Notes: a model not told the origin generated them from the sequence alone. A stretch of DNA of 64,000 nucleotides from Nematostella vectensis (GCF_932526225.1 NC_064040.1:12314856-12378855), one strand, 5' to 3'. Positions 1-10,697 are shown, counted from the stretch's first letter. Made by a program: numbers and translations.

Positions 1-2414
1 ATTTGGATGCCCAGGTGAAGATAGATTATGCTCAAAGTCCCATTCATAAGCAAAGTCCTCAAACTCTTTGGCATCAAACTGAGGTCCTCCATCACTGACT
101 AGTTGTACAGGAACACCATATCTTGAGAAGTGTTGTTTCAGTTTCCTAATCACTGCAGGGGAGTCAGTTTTCTTAAGAAGGTCAACTTCCCAGTATCCAC
201 TAAAATAGTCAATTGTTAGTAGGTAGTCTTTGTTGTTCCATGAGAATAAATCAACACCAACAATTTCCCATGGTGCTTTAGCTTCTATAGTTATGAGTGT
301 TTCTTTCTGTTGAGCTTTAGCAAATGTTTGACAGGCATCACAAACACTTGCTAGCTGTTTGATTTCTGCAGACATACCAGGCCAAAATATGCATTCACGT
401 GCACGTCTTAACATACTCTCACCTCCAAGATGTGATATGTGATGATGGTCTTTGATCTCCTTACGCATGCTCTCAGGAACGATGACTCGTTCTCCCTTGA
501 AGATCAATCCATCATGTAAGGTCAGTTCATCTCTATATGAAAAGTATGGTGTAACCTGAGTAGGCAGTTCCTGTCTCGAGTCTGGCCATCCTTTAAGAAT
601 GACTGATTTCAGAGTTTGCAGAGTATCATCCATTTCAGTGGCTTTCTTTAGCTGTTTAAGCCTTTCTTCTCTAATTCTTAGGTGACCAACAGCATTAATC
701 TTAGCAAAACTATCCTTGTGTTCAGTATCATCAGGCAAGTATGCACGAGATAAAGTATCAGCTATGTACATCTCCTTGCCCTTCTTATATACAACTTCAA
801 TGTCATACTGTATAAGTCTAAGCATCATACCTTTGGGGACTTGTGCAGTGGCTTGCGTACAATCATTTCCAGTGGTTTATGATCACTATGCACAATGGTT
901 TTCCGTCCAAACGTATATTGGTGGAAACGTTCCAGCGAGAACACAATTGCCAGGCACTCTTTCTCAATTTGCGCGTACCCGCATTCCGTAGTAGTAAGGG
1001 CACGACTGGCATAACACAGCGGCTTTCCTTCTTGTAGTAAAACAGTGCCTAAACCAGTGCTCGAGGCATCACATTGAATCACAAGTTCTGTGTCAGGATC
1101 ATAATAAGCAAGTACAGGAGCTGTAGTCACTAGTCTCTTTATTTCTTTCATCGCATGATCCTGTTCCTCACTCCATTCCCATTCCACATCTTGTCTAGTG
1201 AGTCGACGAATAGGATCCATTACCGTGGAGAGTTGTGGAAGGAACTTTGCGAGATAAGTTACCATTCCCTGGACACGTCGAGCTCCCTCAACATCAGTGG
1301 GGTTTTCCATTTTAAGAATGGCTTCGACTTTCTTCATATCAGGTTTTATACCTTCACTTGTCACGACGTGACCAAGGAACTCAACTTCAGAGGTCTTGAA
1401 CACACTCTTCTGGTGATTCAGCTTAATGTTATTTCTAGCACAAACATCAAGTAGATTTCTCAATTTCTCATGATGGTCACCCTCAGAATGTCCATAAACT
1501 AGAATGTCATCAGCCACACAGACCACTCCACGAAGACCTGATAGACTCTTCATGAGCTTACGCTGGAATATCTCAGAACTGACTTTGAGACCAAATGGGA
1601 GACGACACCAACGAAATCTGCCATTCACAGTGATGAATGTGGTTATGTAACTACTCTCTTCATCAAGTTCACAGTGCAAGTAACCATGAGCAAGATCAAA
1701 CTTACTGAACAGCTTAGCATTGGCGAGCTCAGGCAGGATATCATCAATTGTCGGGAGAGGGTATATTTCCCTCTGAAGAGCTTCATTCAAGACTCTTGGG
1801 TCAAGACAGATCCTGAGCTGGTCATTCTTCTTCTTCTGTATAGAGATCTGTGAGCACCATTGAGTTGGCTCAGTTACAGGCTTCAGGACTCCAAGCTTGA
1901 CAAGGTTGTGTAACTCTTTTTCAAGTGCAGGTTTAACACTGATAGGTACTCGTCGTGGTGGACTTTGAGTAGGCACAGCATTGCCATCAACCTTGAGATT
2001 TACTTTTCCTGAGAAACATCCTACAGCAGTGTCATCAAACACAGCTTTGTATTCTGTCACTAATTCTGTGAATCCATCAGCGACTACATGGACCTGCTTG
2101 AAGTTATCATAGTTGATCGTGATGAGCTTTATCTGTTCCGCTGCTTTTCTGCTAAGCAAGGGTGTTTAATCCTCTTTCACAACTTCAAACATGACATTAT
2201 ACTTCTTTTTCGTAATCAGATTTATAGTGATAATCCGACACTTTCCCACTGGTTTAAGAGTAGTTTTGTTGTACATGCTCAGTGTATTTTTTGATTCTTG
2301 GAGTTGTGTGTTTTGCGGCACATATTTTTGATTTATAACATTGACTGTGGCACCGCAATCAACCTGGAATTTGACTCTCCGTCCATCTTTTAGATGACTC
2401 AACCAGTACAACAC
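1..2414 (-). pseudogene. Gypsy pol pseudogene: protease, RT, RNase H, integrase
   Basis: The protease segment (2414-2166) carries the active-site-like string VDCGA, with Cys where Ser/Thr is usual. TAA at 2166-2168 splits it from the RT frame (2159-825, 444 codons), which has the RT landmarks FDLAHGY, LPFG and the catalytic VADD, followed by RNase H (QCDAS, then SDHKPLE). The frame stops at 825-827 just after the RNase H HKPLE block. The homologous reading resumes in another frame and stays open from about 823 to base 1, covering the end of RNase H (ADTLSRAYLP), the HHCC zinc-binding region of integrase and the first two acidic residues of the DDE core. A small deletion near 825 explains the shift. 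Not expected to be functional. Confidence 0.85.
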
Positions 2415-5027
2415 GCACCACGAAGAGTTGCAGTAGCCCTAAGACCCCAGCTCAAGAAAACCTTGAATGATCTAGTGGACAAAGAGATAATAGCACCGGT
2501 GACCACACCCACCTCGTGGATCAGCTCTATGGTAGTAGTTCCCAAGAAAGATGGAAAACTGCGAATATGCCTAGACCCAAAGGATCTCAACAAAGCCATC
2601 CAGAGGGAAAACTATCCCCTACCAACCATAGAAGAGGTTGCAACACGATTACACGGTGCCAAGGTGTTCACGTTGTTGGATGTCCGCAACGGTTTCTGGC
2701 ACGTCCAGCTAGAGGAAGAGTCGACCTATCTAACAACTTTCCATACACCGTTTGGCCGATACCGATGGAAGAGAATGCCTTTCGGGATCTCCTCAGCACC
2801 AGAAGTGTTTCAAAGAAAGATGCATGAATTTGCCGAAGGTCTGACTGGAACCGAAGTTGTTGCTGATGATTTCCTGGTAGTGGGCTATGGCGAGAGCTAC
2901 GAGGAGGCAACGGCGGATCACGACAGGAACCTCCTGGCATTCCTAAACCGTTGTGATCAACGGGACATACACCTGAATCCCGACAAGATGAGACTTAGGA
3001 AATCAGAGTTACTCTTCATTGGCCACATAGCAACTGACAAGGGACTTAAAGTCGACCCTGCTAAAGTGCGAGCAATTGTGGACATGCCCTCACCGACCGA
3101 CAAGCTTGGGGTACAGCGTCTGTTAGGCCTAGCCCAATACCTTGCAAAGTTCCTGCCCCAGCTGTCAGACATCACAAAGCCGCTGAGGGATCTCACACAG
3201 AGCGACGTGCAGTTCATCTGGGATGATGCGCAACAGTCTGCGTTTGAAAAGCTAAAGGATGCCGTTACAGTCACTCCAGTATTGCGGTACTACAACCTAG
3301 ACGAGGAGATTACACTTCAGTGCGATGCGTCGCAGAGCGGATTGGGTGCCGCATTACTACAGAATGGCCAACCAGTAGCCTACGCATCACGTGCACTCAC
3401 GCCCGCTGAGACGCGTTATGCACAGATTGAGAAGGAGCTGCTCGCGATTGTCTTTGCGTGTGACCGTTTCCATACGTACGTCTACGGCCGCGAAGTCGTC
3501 AACATCGAGACTGATCACAAGCCTTTGGAACCAATCTTCATCAAACCTCTGGCGACTGCTCCGAAACGCCTACAACGAATGCTGCTGAGTCTGCAGAGTT
3601 ACAGTCTCAATGTGAAGTACAAGAAAGGCAAAGATCTTTACTTGGCTGACACCCTAAGCAGAGCTTACCTACCCGAAGTCAACGCCTGGGAGTGTACCAG
3701 GGAGCTGGAGGAGATTGACCATCGATCATGGATGCCAGTGAGAGAAGAGACTTGGCAGCAACTCAAAAATGCAGCAGTAGATGATGCGGTGCAACAAAAC
3801 CTTCGAGAGGTTATAAAGAGAGGTTGGCCAGAGAGCAAAACAGACCTGCCGGAGTGCGTGCATCCTTACTTTGATATTCGAGACGAGCTAACTGTCCAAG
3901 AAGAACTCATCTTTAAAGGCCAACAGTTGGTGGTTCCTAGAGCCCTGAGGAAGGAGCTTATGGAAAAGACACACTCATCCCACATCGGTATAGAAGGCTG
4001 CATAAGACGAGCAAGAGACACGTTTTTCTGGCCGCGGATGACTGTCGAGTTGAAGGAGTACATCACAAAATGCGAAGTATGTTTGACTCATCGCAGTGGC
4101 CAACGAAAGGAGCCAATTCTCCAACATAAGTTTGTCGCTCGACCGTGGGGAAAGGTCTCAGCTGACCTCTGTGAGCTCGACAACCGAACACTGCTAGTGG
4201 TCAGTGACTACTTCAGCAACTACATAGAAGTGGCCCGGCTTAACACAGTGACGTCACGAGCAATAATAAAGGAGCTGAAGGCAATATTTGCCAGGTTTGG
4301 CATCCCAGACACCCTTATAACCGACAATGGACCGCAGTTCGCATCAGCGGAGTTTAGTGTATTTGCCAAGACCTGGATGTTCGAACACAAGACGTCATCC
4401 CCAAGATATGCCCAAGCAAATGGGAAAGCGGAAAATGCTGTACAGACAGTAAAGAGGCTGTTTAAAAAATGCAAGACATCCGGGGGGTCAGAATTCCAAG
4501 CACTTCTCGACTGGCGGAATACTCCGACTGCTGGAATCGGAACTAGCCCGGCCCAGCGCCTTTTCGGACGTCGATGCAAAACACTTCTCCCTGTGGCTGG
4601 TTCCCTACTACAGCCTAGCTACAACACTGAAGAGGACACCAGGAAGTTGATAGGTACCAAGCAACGCCAGAAGTTTTATTACGATAAGCACAGCAAGCCC
4701 CAGGAGCCCATCGCTGTCGGCGAAACTGTGCGCATGAAGCTACCAGGACAAGACACGTGGACGCCTGGTACGTGTTTAGGTCAAGCCGGACCTAGGAGCT
4801 ACAACGTCGAGACGGAAGGTACCACCTACCGACGAAACCGCCGACAGTTGATCAGCACTGGAGAAACAAACAGCCAAGTACCTGATGTTCTGGAATCACC
4901 AGAACCCGATGATGCTCAGCAGCAACCCAGCCAGGTTGCCATGCCACCAGATTCTTCACAGGCTATAACAAGGCCTCGGCGGGAGGTGAAGCCTCCTGCA
5001 TGGCTCAAAGACTATGTGCCAAAATAA
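2394..5027 (+). CDS. Gypsy pol polyprotein fragment: RT, RNase H, integrase (877 codons)
   Basis: One uninterrupted frame. It starts at the N-terminal edge of the RT domain (QHAPRRV, residues 6-12), so gag, protease and the 5' LTR are missing. RT landmarks are LLDVRNGFW, MPFG and VADDF (about residues 160-165). RNase H has LQCDAS and TDHKPLE. Integrase has the HxxxxH...CxxC zinc finger, then the DDE triad in ADLCELD, TDNGPQF and NGKAE. A C-terminal tail rich in Pro/Gln ends in a basic block (TRPRREVKPP). The ATG at 2394 sits at the junction with the minus-strand element and is probably not the native start. The openness of the frame suggests recent insertion compared with the broken host element. 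Without gag and protease it is not autonomous. Confidence 0.9.
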   Translation: MTQPVQHAPRRVAVALRPQLKKTLNDLVDKEIIAPVTTPTSWISSMVVVPKKDGKLRICLDPKDLNKAIQRENYPLPTIEEVATRLHGAKVFTLLDVRNGFWHVQLEEESTYLTTFHTPFGRYRWKRMPFGISSAPEVFQRKMHEFAEGLTGTEVVADDFLVVGYGESYEEATADHDRNLLAFLNRCDQRDIHLNPDKMRLRKSELLFIGHIATDKGLKVDPAKVRAIVDMPSPTDKLGVQRLLGLAQYLAKFLPQLSDITKPLRDLTQSDVQFIWDDAQQSAFEKLKDAVTVTPVLRYYNLDEEITLQCDASQSGLGAALLQNGQPVAYASRALTPAETRYAQIEKELLAIVFACDRFHTYVYGREVVNIETDHKPLEPIFIKPLATAPKRLQRMLLSLQSYSLNVKYKKGKDLYLADTLSRAYLPEVNAWECTRELEEIDHRSWMPVREETWQQLKNAAVDDAVQQNLREVIKRGWPESKTDLPECVHPYFDIRDELTVQEELIFKGQQLVVPRALRKELMEKTHSSHIGIEGCIRRARDTFFWPRMTVELKEYITKCEVCLTHRSGQRKEPILQHKFVARPWGKVSADLCELDNRTLLVVSDYFSNYIEVARLNTVTSRAIIKELKAIFARFGIPDTLITDNGPQFASAEFSVFAKTWMFEHKTSSPRYAQANGKAENAVQTVKRLFKKCKTSGGSEFQALLDWRNTPTAGIGTSPAQRLFGRRCKTLLPVAGSLLQPSYNTEEDTRKLIGTKQRQKFYYDKHSKPQEPIAVGETVRMKLPGQDTWTPGTCLGQAGPRSYNVETEGTTYRRNRRQLISTGETNSQVPDVLESPEPDDAQQQPSQVAMPPDSSQAITRPRREVKPPAWLKDYVPK

Positions 5028-5301
5028 CATTGAAACTGTTAGGACACTGAACATTAGTAATAATCCATCGTATGATTTTTGTTGTAAAATTTCGATTTTT
5101 ACCCTTTGATTGTTATAATGTTGTTTTAACCAACCATTAGCGTTACTGTTAAAAGAGGGAAGATGTGACAAGTTGCGTGACAGAGCACGTGCTCAGAACG
5201 TGACCCAGGACCCTTATAGATTGTGCAAGACTCATGGCTCGTTTCACCGTTGAATAAACGTCTACAAAACTTCTTATTATCCTCTTCGTACATTAGACAC
5301 A
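2397..5301 (+). mobile_element. 5'-truncated Gypsy element nested in the minus-strand Gypsy copy
   Basis: Plus-strand pol is followed by a purine-rich stretch (about 5152-5163) and a short LTR. The minus-strand element's gag/protease region is cut on both sides: at about 2397 its protease reading meets this element's RT, and beyond 5301 its gag-protease linker resumes. No 5' LTR, PBS, gag or protease of this element is present, and no clear target-site duplication was found, so it arrived truncated or lost its 5' half later. Junctions are accurate to a few bases. Confidence 0.8.
5164..5301 (+). repeat. 3' LTR of the plus-strand Gypsy fragment
   Basis: About 138 bp, beginning TGTGACA directly after a purine-rich tract and ending ACACA where the minus-strand element's reading resumes. 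It contains AATAAA near 5254, a likely polyadenylation signal. It is short for a Gypsy LTR. No second copy is in the window to confirm its ends. Confidence 0.6.
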
Positions 5302-5302
5302 T

Positions 5303-6259
5303 CTCAGCATACATGGGACCACTAGAGACAGAGTTAATTGATTCAGATATGACTGGGCATACCATTTCAGCAGAGGAATCGGAGTCAGATCAGTCACCAA
5401 CAGTATGGACTTGTTTCTTGCCACCCAAACTTGGACAGCAACTCGAGAAATGGTTGGGAGCCTTGCAATTATTGCCTCTCTTCCCCCAAGCTTTGCAGAA
5501 TTCCTTCTTTAGAGTGTGAGAATAGCCACAAAATGTGCATTTAGCAGCTTGACGAGGATTCGTGCCTCCAGGTTTACCATTACCTACTGGCTTGTTCCTT
5601 TGACCATGTGAAGCTCCTTTTGTTTTTTGCATGTTTATATTCAATCGGTGTACCTCCTCTTCCTTTCCAGAAATAATCTTCAGTTGATCAGACCTTTTCT
5701 CATAACTGTGACAAATGTCAAGTGCTTTCTGTAGAGTGAGTTTTCCTTCTTGCAGCAGACGCTTTCTGGTATGATCATCTTTCACACCAAGTACCACTCT
5801 ATCCCTCAGTAAGGAAGTTTTCAAGCACTCACAGAAATTGCAAGTCTCGGCCAATGTCTTCAGGCTTGCAACATAGCTGTCAATACTCTTATCAGGTTTC
5901 TGGACTCGAGTGTTGAACTTGTACCTCTCGAAGGTCTCGTTGGTTTCACCAAGTATGTGAGCATCAAGTTTGGTTAGTATATCTTTAGCAGTGTCAGTTT
6001 CTACAGGGTCACAGCCATTGTAGATTTGTAAAGCTTCTATTCCCATGGTAGAGATCAAGAGAGATTTCTTGAATTGAGGCGAGTGTGAATCGGCGTTAGA
6101 GACGATACAATAATGCTGCCACAGCTGTTTCCATATTTTCCAACTTTCAACTCCATTCTTTGCCAATTTCACGGGCTCAGGCGGTTTGAAGGCATAACCC
6201 GGCTAAAAAGATGATGCTGCAGGTGGAGGAGTCTTTTCAGATTCGCCAGTAGCAGGCAT
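5303..6259 (-). pseudogene. Gypsy gag pseudogene with zinc knuckles
   Basis: The likely original ATG is at 6259-6257. The frame is broken by TAG at 6203-6205, then open to TGA at 5390-5392, and continues in the same frame as a gag-protease linker until the nested element at about 5302. The main 260-codon part is a retrotransposon gag (capsid-like helical region, about residues 1-150). It is followed by two zinc-knuckle-like Cys/His clusters: one CxxC plus His/Cys beginning CTFCG, and a second, irregular one ending HFSSCC. Both stops lie in one continuous frame, so gag and pol were originally fused. Structural nucleocapsid role inferred from family. Confidence 0.82.
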
Positions 6260-6400
6260 GGCACAGTACAGAGCAGTGTAGGTTCAATCCACGTGGTCTG
6301 AGGTCGAGAGTCGAGCGAGTTTTGAACGCGAATTTAGCAAGGAAATTCGTCAAAACACAGCCCACAACTTGAATTTCCAGTTGAGATCAAGATAAATTAG

Positions 6401-6418
6401 CTAACCACGCTGCCACCA
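6401..6418 (-). other. Primer-binding site of the minus-strand Gypsy element
   Basis: On the minus strand TGGTGGCAGCGTGG follows directly after the LTR end (...AAACA). A TGG start complementary to a tRNA CCA end is the normal arrangement for minus-strand DNA priming. The specific tRNA cannot be named from sequence alone. Confidence 0.6.
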
Positions 6419-6690
6419 TGTTTCAAGATGTGGGTTAACAGTAGATAATCTCACGAGAAGATCAGAGAAAGACAACAACACGAGTGTTTAGCTCTGTAGT
6501 CAAGATGGAGGGCTGCATCCGGGACTTTATTGTTCTTACCACAGGGAACCCAGATATTGTAACAGAGGCTGCAGATGGCAGAAGGAGCTTGAGAGGAGCA
6601 GAAAGAACTATGCCATGCTAAACATGATACTCGACAACTGGATGCCATGGCACAGAGTCAGCTATGACTTTAGACTAATGGATATCAACA
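6419..6690 (-). repeat. 5' LTR of the minus-strand Gypsy element
   Basis: On the minus strand it runs from TGTTGATATC (6690) to GAAACA (6419), about 272 bp, directly abutting the primer-binding site. AATAAA on the minus strand lies near 6530. TG...CA ends support the limits; the outer limit is inferred, and the partner LTR is outside the window. Confidence 0.6.
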
Positions 6691-7041
6691 GGTAAATTTA
6701 AACATGGCTTAGAATAGACGGTAAGAGGGTGTTTTCGATGCATTTCTGCCATTAACTTATATATTTCATATTTGGTATTAAAGTGAGGGTTTTCACAGAT
6801 TTCACCAGCTTTCAAATATTGTAAAATTAATTCTTATGAAAGTCAGTAGCTACTACACACACACATAAGCATCTACACCCCCACCCCTTTCCAAAGGAAA
6901 ACAAGAAATTATTTTTTTGTAATAGACAAGCTAATTTGTTTATTTATTATTCTTTAAATTTTTTTTTTCTTTATACACCTCAAAGGAATATGTGTGTTTT
7001 CTCGCGAATCTGTGATCGCTGTCACATGTAATGTCGAGTCC
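6691..7041. other. Spacer, no gene seen
   Basis: AT-rich spacer with a short CA run near 6856 and a poly-T tract at about 6961. It may hold the 5' region of the gene starting at 7042. Nothing else was recognised. Confidence 0.5.
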
Positions 7042-7690
7042 ATGGAGTATCGTCGGCGCCAAAATCCCGCCATTGGATACGAAGAGCATCCAAGAGCTGG
7101 AAGAACAGATAATGTTAAAGCATTCTTTGCACTTGTGCAGCGTTTCCTTGGAAACATTTTCACCCTGAAGGATTTTAAGTTTGCTTGGCAGAAACTTTCG
7201 AGGTAAACTTCTATATTTTAATTATATCCACCACAACTAGCATTGAGTCTGGTCCAAGTAAATCCCCTTCCCTGAGTATCCACTGCAAAAGAGCCAGCCC
7301 CTGACCACCCTCCCCCCCTTCTCCTGTTAAGTGCCTTCCCCTCCTTCAAAAATTCCTAGACCCCTTGTGATTATTGTCACTGCAATTTGCAGGGAGTTCT
7401 GCAAGTGGATGAGCCCTGATTTACTGTTCTACTATTGGACGGTAAATGAGCGTTTTAGAGATTTCGGCCAGCCACTCCCCTCATTCAACAACAATGATGA
7501 TGATGACGCTAGCAGTGATGAGGATCCTCAGGAACACCCCTTACGTCTTCACAGACTCTCTCTCAACAGCAGAGAGGATTCCTCTATCTTTGTGGCAGGA
7601 CGGTCTTTTCTGCCAACCAGGAACCAGCGTACCATCAGGCAGAGAATCTTCAAGCCATGTGCACACCTTCCACAACCAAGATGCACCTAA
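7042..7690 (+). CDS. Two-exon gene of unknown function, 152 codons
   Basis: Exon 1 is 7042-7202 (donor AG|GTAAAC) and exon 2 is 7393-7690 (acceptor TTTGCAG|GGAG). The join is in phase (AG|G) and gives 152 residues ending TAA. The N-terminal two thirds look like a folded aromatic-rich domain spanning the splice (FFALVQRFLGNIF, FKFAWQKL, then FCKWMSPDLLFYYW). The C-terminal part has an acidic run (about residues 83-90), then a basic region. I do not recognise the family. The frame is open upstream of the ATG to about 6988, so an earlier exon is possible. It could also be a domesticated or fragmentary transposon gene, since it lies next to retroelements. Confidence 0.5.
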
Positions 7691-9092
7691 TGATTTTTTT
7701 TTTCCTTTCTGGCATTAGAATTGCCATTGATAGGGTACGAAGAGGCATTTATTTGTTTTTGGATTTGTATTTATTTTTCTTTGTCTCAAACCAGGCTATA
7801 TTTGAGTGTTGGGCAGATACATTGTTTCAAGGATATAGTATCATGATTCTTTTTTTATTATTATTCCTTGGGCCTGTGTTAAAATTTCTATCAAGTAATT
7901 TGTTAGTTTCATATAAAACATGAAGTACTTGGAAATTGGAATTTTATTACCTAAGCAGAGTGTAGATTGATACTAGTAGTGTAGATTGATACTTGGTCAA
8001 ATTACATTGAGACGTTTTGTTGTGCTCTTATGTACCAATTGTTTAAATTCACTGCAGAAAAAAGCACTGAAGGCAATAAAGGTGCCTTGCTCTTTTTTAC
8101 AACCCCATGTGGACACAAGTATATTCGATTTGTATCTGGCTTTACAATACCCAGATAAACATGCATAGTTACTATTATTTTTTAATCATGGGTGCTATTC
8201 ATAATTCACTAAATAGAGCATTTTGAAATTGATTGAGGAGCTATTGTTTAGAAGAAGAAAAAATTATCGCATATTATATTCTTAAAAATTCTAATAATGA
8301 AACTTAGTAACAATTGGTTGCATGCTTATTCAAATGAACATCTTGAATGCCTTTACAAACCTGTGAAATACACTTTAGCTTATGCATCACTAATACACTC
8401 TAATGTCTTTAAACTTTATTGCACAGGTTTTTGTAAACCACTCTATTTCATAAATATGAGAGATGTTCTTATTATAGACAAGACTCCTACCAAATGGATA
8501 CGGACAAATTTCACGAACAATAAAAATGCATAACTGTAAACTCAAGAATAAATAAATAAAATATAGAAGAAACCTTGAAAATGGGAAGGACAAGTGTCCT
8601 TTTTTTTAATTATAAAATTTGAAAAACTGTAACTGTGAAACCTTAAATATCAATAGACCACCTGAAAACCCAATCATTGGTGATGACAAATAATTTTTTA
8701 TTCTATTTACATTTTGTTTCCCACTGCTATACATGAAGAATTGCCAAACTAAGTCTTTAGAAAAAAAAATATATTTAAACCCCAGGTAGCTAAGGGCGAC
8801 ATGGAATCCCCATTCTCTAATTGAAAAATCTCTGGATTTCAAACTTTAAATATTATATACATCTACTTCAAATATTAAGGTTGCACTTGGTAAATTAATG
8901 TGTTGTGGAGGACAAAAAAGTGGCAAAATCTTGACATTTGAAAGTCATGCAGATGTGTACTGGTTTAAAGGCGCATAACCCATGAAGCAGTGCGGGTTAC
9001 AATTCTTCCATTCTTGAGTGCAACCTATTTTGAAATAGGTGTATATGCCCTAATCCTGGTTAAACACCTGGTCATATACTCTGCAATTGATA
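7691..9092. other. AT-rich spacer, no gene supported
   Basis: Strongly AT-rich with poly-T and poly-A runs. Short ORFs here lack codon bias, domains and splice logic. Nothing else was seen. Confidence 0.5.
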
Positions 9093-9680
9093 CTATTCTA
9101 TATTACTATTGTACCGGTGTGCCCTCCCCCAAGGACCCTCTTTGACTATTACCACAATTGCCTCAAATTTAAACTTTCGTTCACTCATTATCCATTTTCT
9201 CGTCAAAGTTTGCAGGTTCACATACTTAACAGTTTCGTCTCTCAAGGCCCTGGTAAGCTTGGGCAGTTTTTCCAAAGAACAATACCCAATAATTCTCTCA
9301 CATCCGTTGTCAACCACGGCAAAACTGATAGCATTCTTGTCACGTATATTTGTCGGCTCAGGTACAATTATCAATTCAATGTCACACTTTTCAGCCCGCT
9401 TTTTAGCAGCAATTTCAAGGGCCTTTTGGTATCGTCCCCCCCACATAGATCCTTTCAGTTTAAACTGTTCTGAGAAGAGCACGGCAGTCGGAGGCGCAGG
9501 GACAGTTTGCGGAGTTGCGCTAGAGTTGGAAGGAAAGGAGGCGGACTCGGATGACGAGGGATCGCTCAAGGACAACAGGAGATCGTCTAGATCGTTTTCG
9601 ATTAAGGTAATTCCCTTGAATTGCACTGCGCACCCCTTCTGGGCATAGTGGCGCGCGCTGTTTGTTCGAATTTTCCGGTA
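9093..9680 (-). CDS. HIRAN-like domain ORF, probably one exon or a gene fragment
   Basis: The minus-strand frame is open from about 9680 to TAA at 9093-9095. There is no ATG in its first part; the in-frame GTG at 9626 is not a likely eukaryotic start, so an upstream exon or degeneration is implied. A Ser/Pro-rich linker is followed by a block with HIRAN features: small residues plus GG near the start (KGSMWGGRYQKAL), the strand IELIIVPEPTN followed by RDKNAISFAV, and ERIIGYCSLE. HIRAN domains bind DNA 3' ends in HLTF/Rad5-type proteins and also occur alone. The segment FKGITLI recurs in a decayed frame on the opposite strand at 10214. Confidence 0.5.
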   Translation of the reverse strand, partial: YRKIRTNSARHYAQKGCAVQFKGITLIENDLDDLLLSLSDPSSSESASFPSNSSATPQTVPAPPTAVLFSEQFKLKGSMWGGRYQKALEIAAKKRAEKCDIELIIVPEPTNIRDKNAISFAVVDNGCERIIGYCSLEKLPKLTRALRDETVKYVNLQTLTRKWIMSERKFKFEAIVVIVKEGPWGRAHRYNSNIE

Positions 9681-10205
9681 TTAAGTGCGCGTGCGCCACA
9701 GTTGTACAAGAAAACACAGCAAAAGGCGCGCGTTTTTTACTTAAAATCGCTTTGACAGAAAAACGAAGTCGGTTACCCCCATTTTTTATTTGCTCAAATA
9801 GTTAAATATATACGGGAAAATGATATACTGAAAGAAGAAAAAAGTTGGGTTGTAGAAGTTTTGTTATTTTTCTTAAAAGCCGTAAAAATACGCTTTTTAC
9901 AGTATGAATAGTGGCGAAAACAATGTCTTTTAGTGCGATCTCTTAAAATGTGATTTGTTTTGAACATTAGCTACTGCGGGTTATTGTTTAGGAGATCGGA
10001 TTTTGGCAGCTCGACAAACAGAACTTAATTTTCTAAAGACTATAGGCACTCTTTTTGAAAACTAAGAGTTGGGATTTTTCCTTGCGTTTTTCCTACGCCC
10101 CTCTGTTGTGAAAACGAGGTCGGTACTCCCATTTTTTATTACATTTTTTGAAAGCCCTTAACTTCAATATTGTTTATGTCAAGTTTTAAAAAATTCTCTG
10201 TTGAA
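9681..10205. other. Spacer, no gene seen
   Basis: AT-rich. Two similar phrases about GTCGGTTACC/GTCGGTACTCCC followed by CATTTTTTATT occur at about 9769 and 10113, hinting at a diverged internal duplication. No coding frame is supported. Confidence 0.4.
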
Positions 10206-10425
10206 GAACTATTTCAAGGGAATTACCTTAATAGATTGTGCAAGCTTTCAGCGGGCTGTAGAGGAGATCCAGATCCGGGCAGTGCTTTGTCGAAGCTGCA
10301 CAAGCAAGAAGGTGTAGGCGAGAAGCAATTGCATTGTAGCACATCAGTCAGGTCCAGTGGCGGCAAAAGGTGGGCAGTGGAGTCTTCAGTGCACTTTTCA
10401 GGAGTCACAACTGAAGGTGATTTGA
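10206..10425 (+). pseudogene. Decayed fragment sharing FKGITLI with the HIRAN-like ORF
   Basis: In the frame TTC AAG GGA from 10215, the reading begins FKGITLI as in the inverted HIRAN-like ORF. It continues in a protein-like manner with a CRSC motif to a TAG near 10310, then resumes in shifted frames (QVQWRQKVGSGVFSALF) to about 10415. Frameshifts and stops mark it as a relic. Twenty bases, 10213-10232, are an exact inverted match to 9601-9620. Confidence 0.4.
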
Positions 10426-10478
10426 TAGAATATTGCATTTACAAAGAAGCTGCATTATCCTAAAGATACTTTTTTGGG

Positions 10479-10697
10479 TATTTGCATCCCTTGTTATTTA
10501 TTCTTTTGTTTGTTTGTCCGATTAATTTATTTCTTGGCTATCGGTGGCGCTCGCCGTCTTGTCAAATTGTTTTTCTTTTTTGGGGGGTATTTGCACCCCT
10601 TGTTATTTATTCTTTTGTTTGTTTGTCCGATATAAATAAGCTATGTATTTCTTGGCTATCGGTGGCGCTCGCCGTCTTGTCAGATTGTTTTTCTTCT
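10479..10697. repeat. Tandem duplication, two copies of about 105 bp
   Basis: The phrase TATTTGCA(T/C)CCCTTGTTATTTATTC at 10479 recurs at 10589. Each copy ends with the same CTTGGCTATCGGTGGCGCTCG block (about 10534 and 10651). The second copy carries a short insertion. Non-coding. Confidence 0.8.

Larger units (their letters stand above)
1..6690 (-). mobile_element. Decayed Gypsy-type LTR retrotransposon, minus strand, interrupted
   Basis: Read on the minus strand, this shows an LTR (6690-6419), a primer-binding site starting TGG (from 6418), a gag frame (6259-5303), protease and reverse transcriptase (2414-825), then RNase H tail and integrase down to base 1, where the window cuts it. The order LTR-PBS-gag-PR-RT-RH-IN is that of Metaviridae/Ty3-Gypsy elements. 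A second, oppositely oriented Gypsy fragment (about 2397-5301) separates gag from protease. Several breaks show the copy is dead: in-frame TAG at 6203-6205, TGA at 5390-5392, TAA at 2166-2168, and a frameshift near 825. The 3' LTR lies outside the window. Confidence 0.88.
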
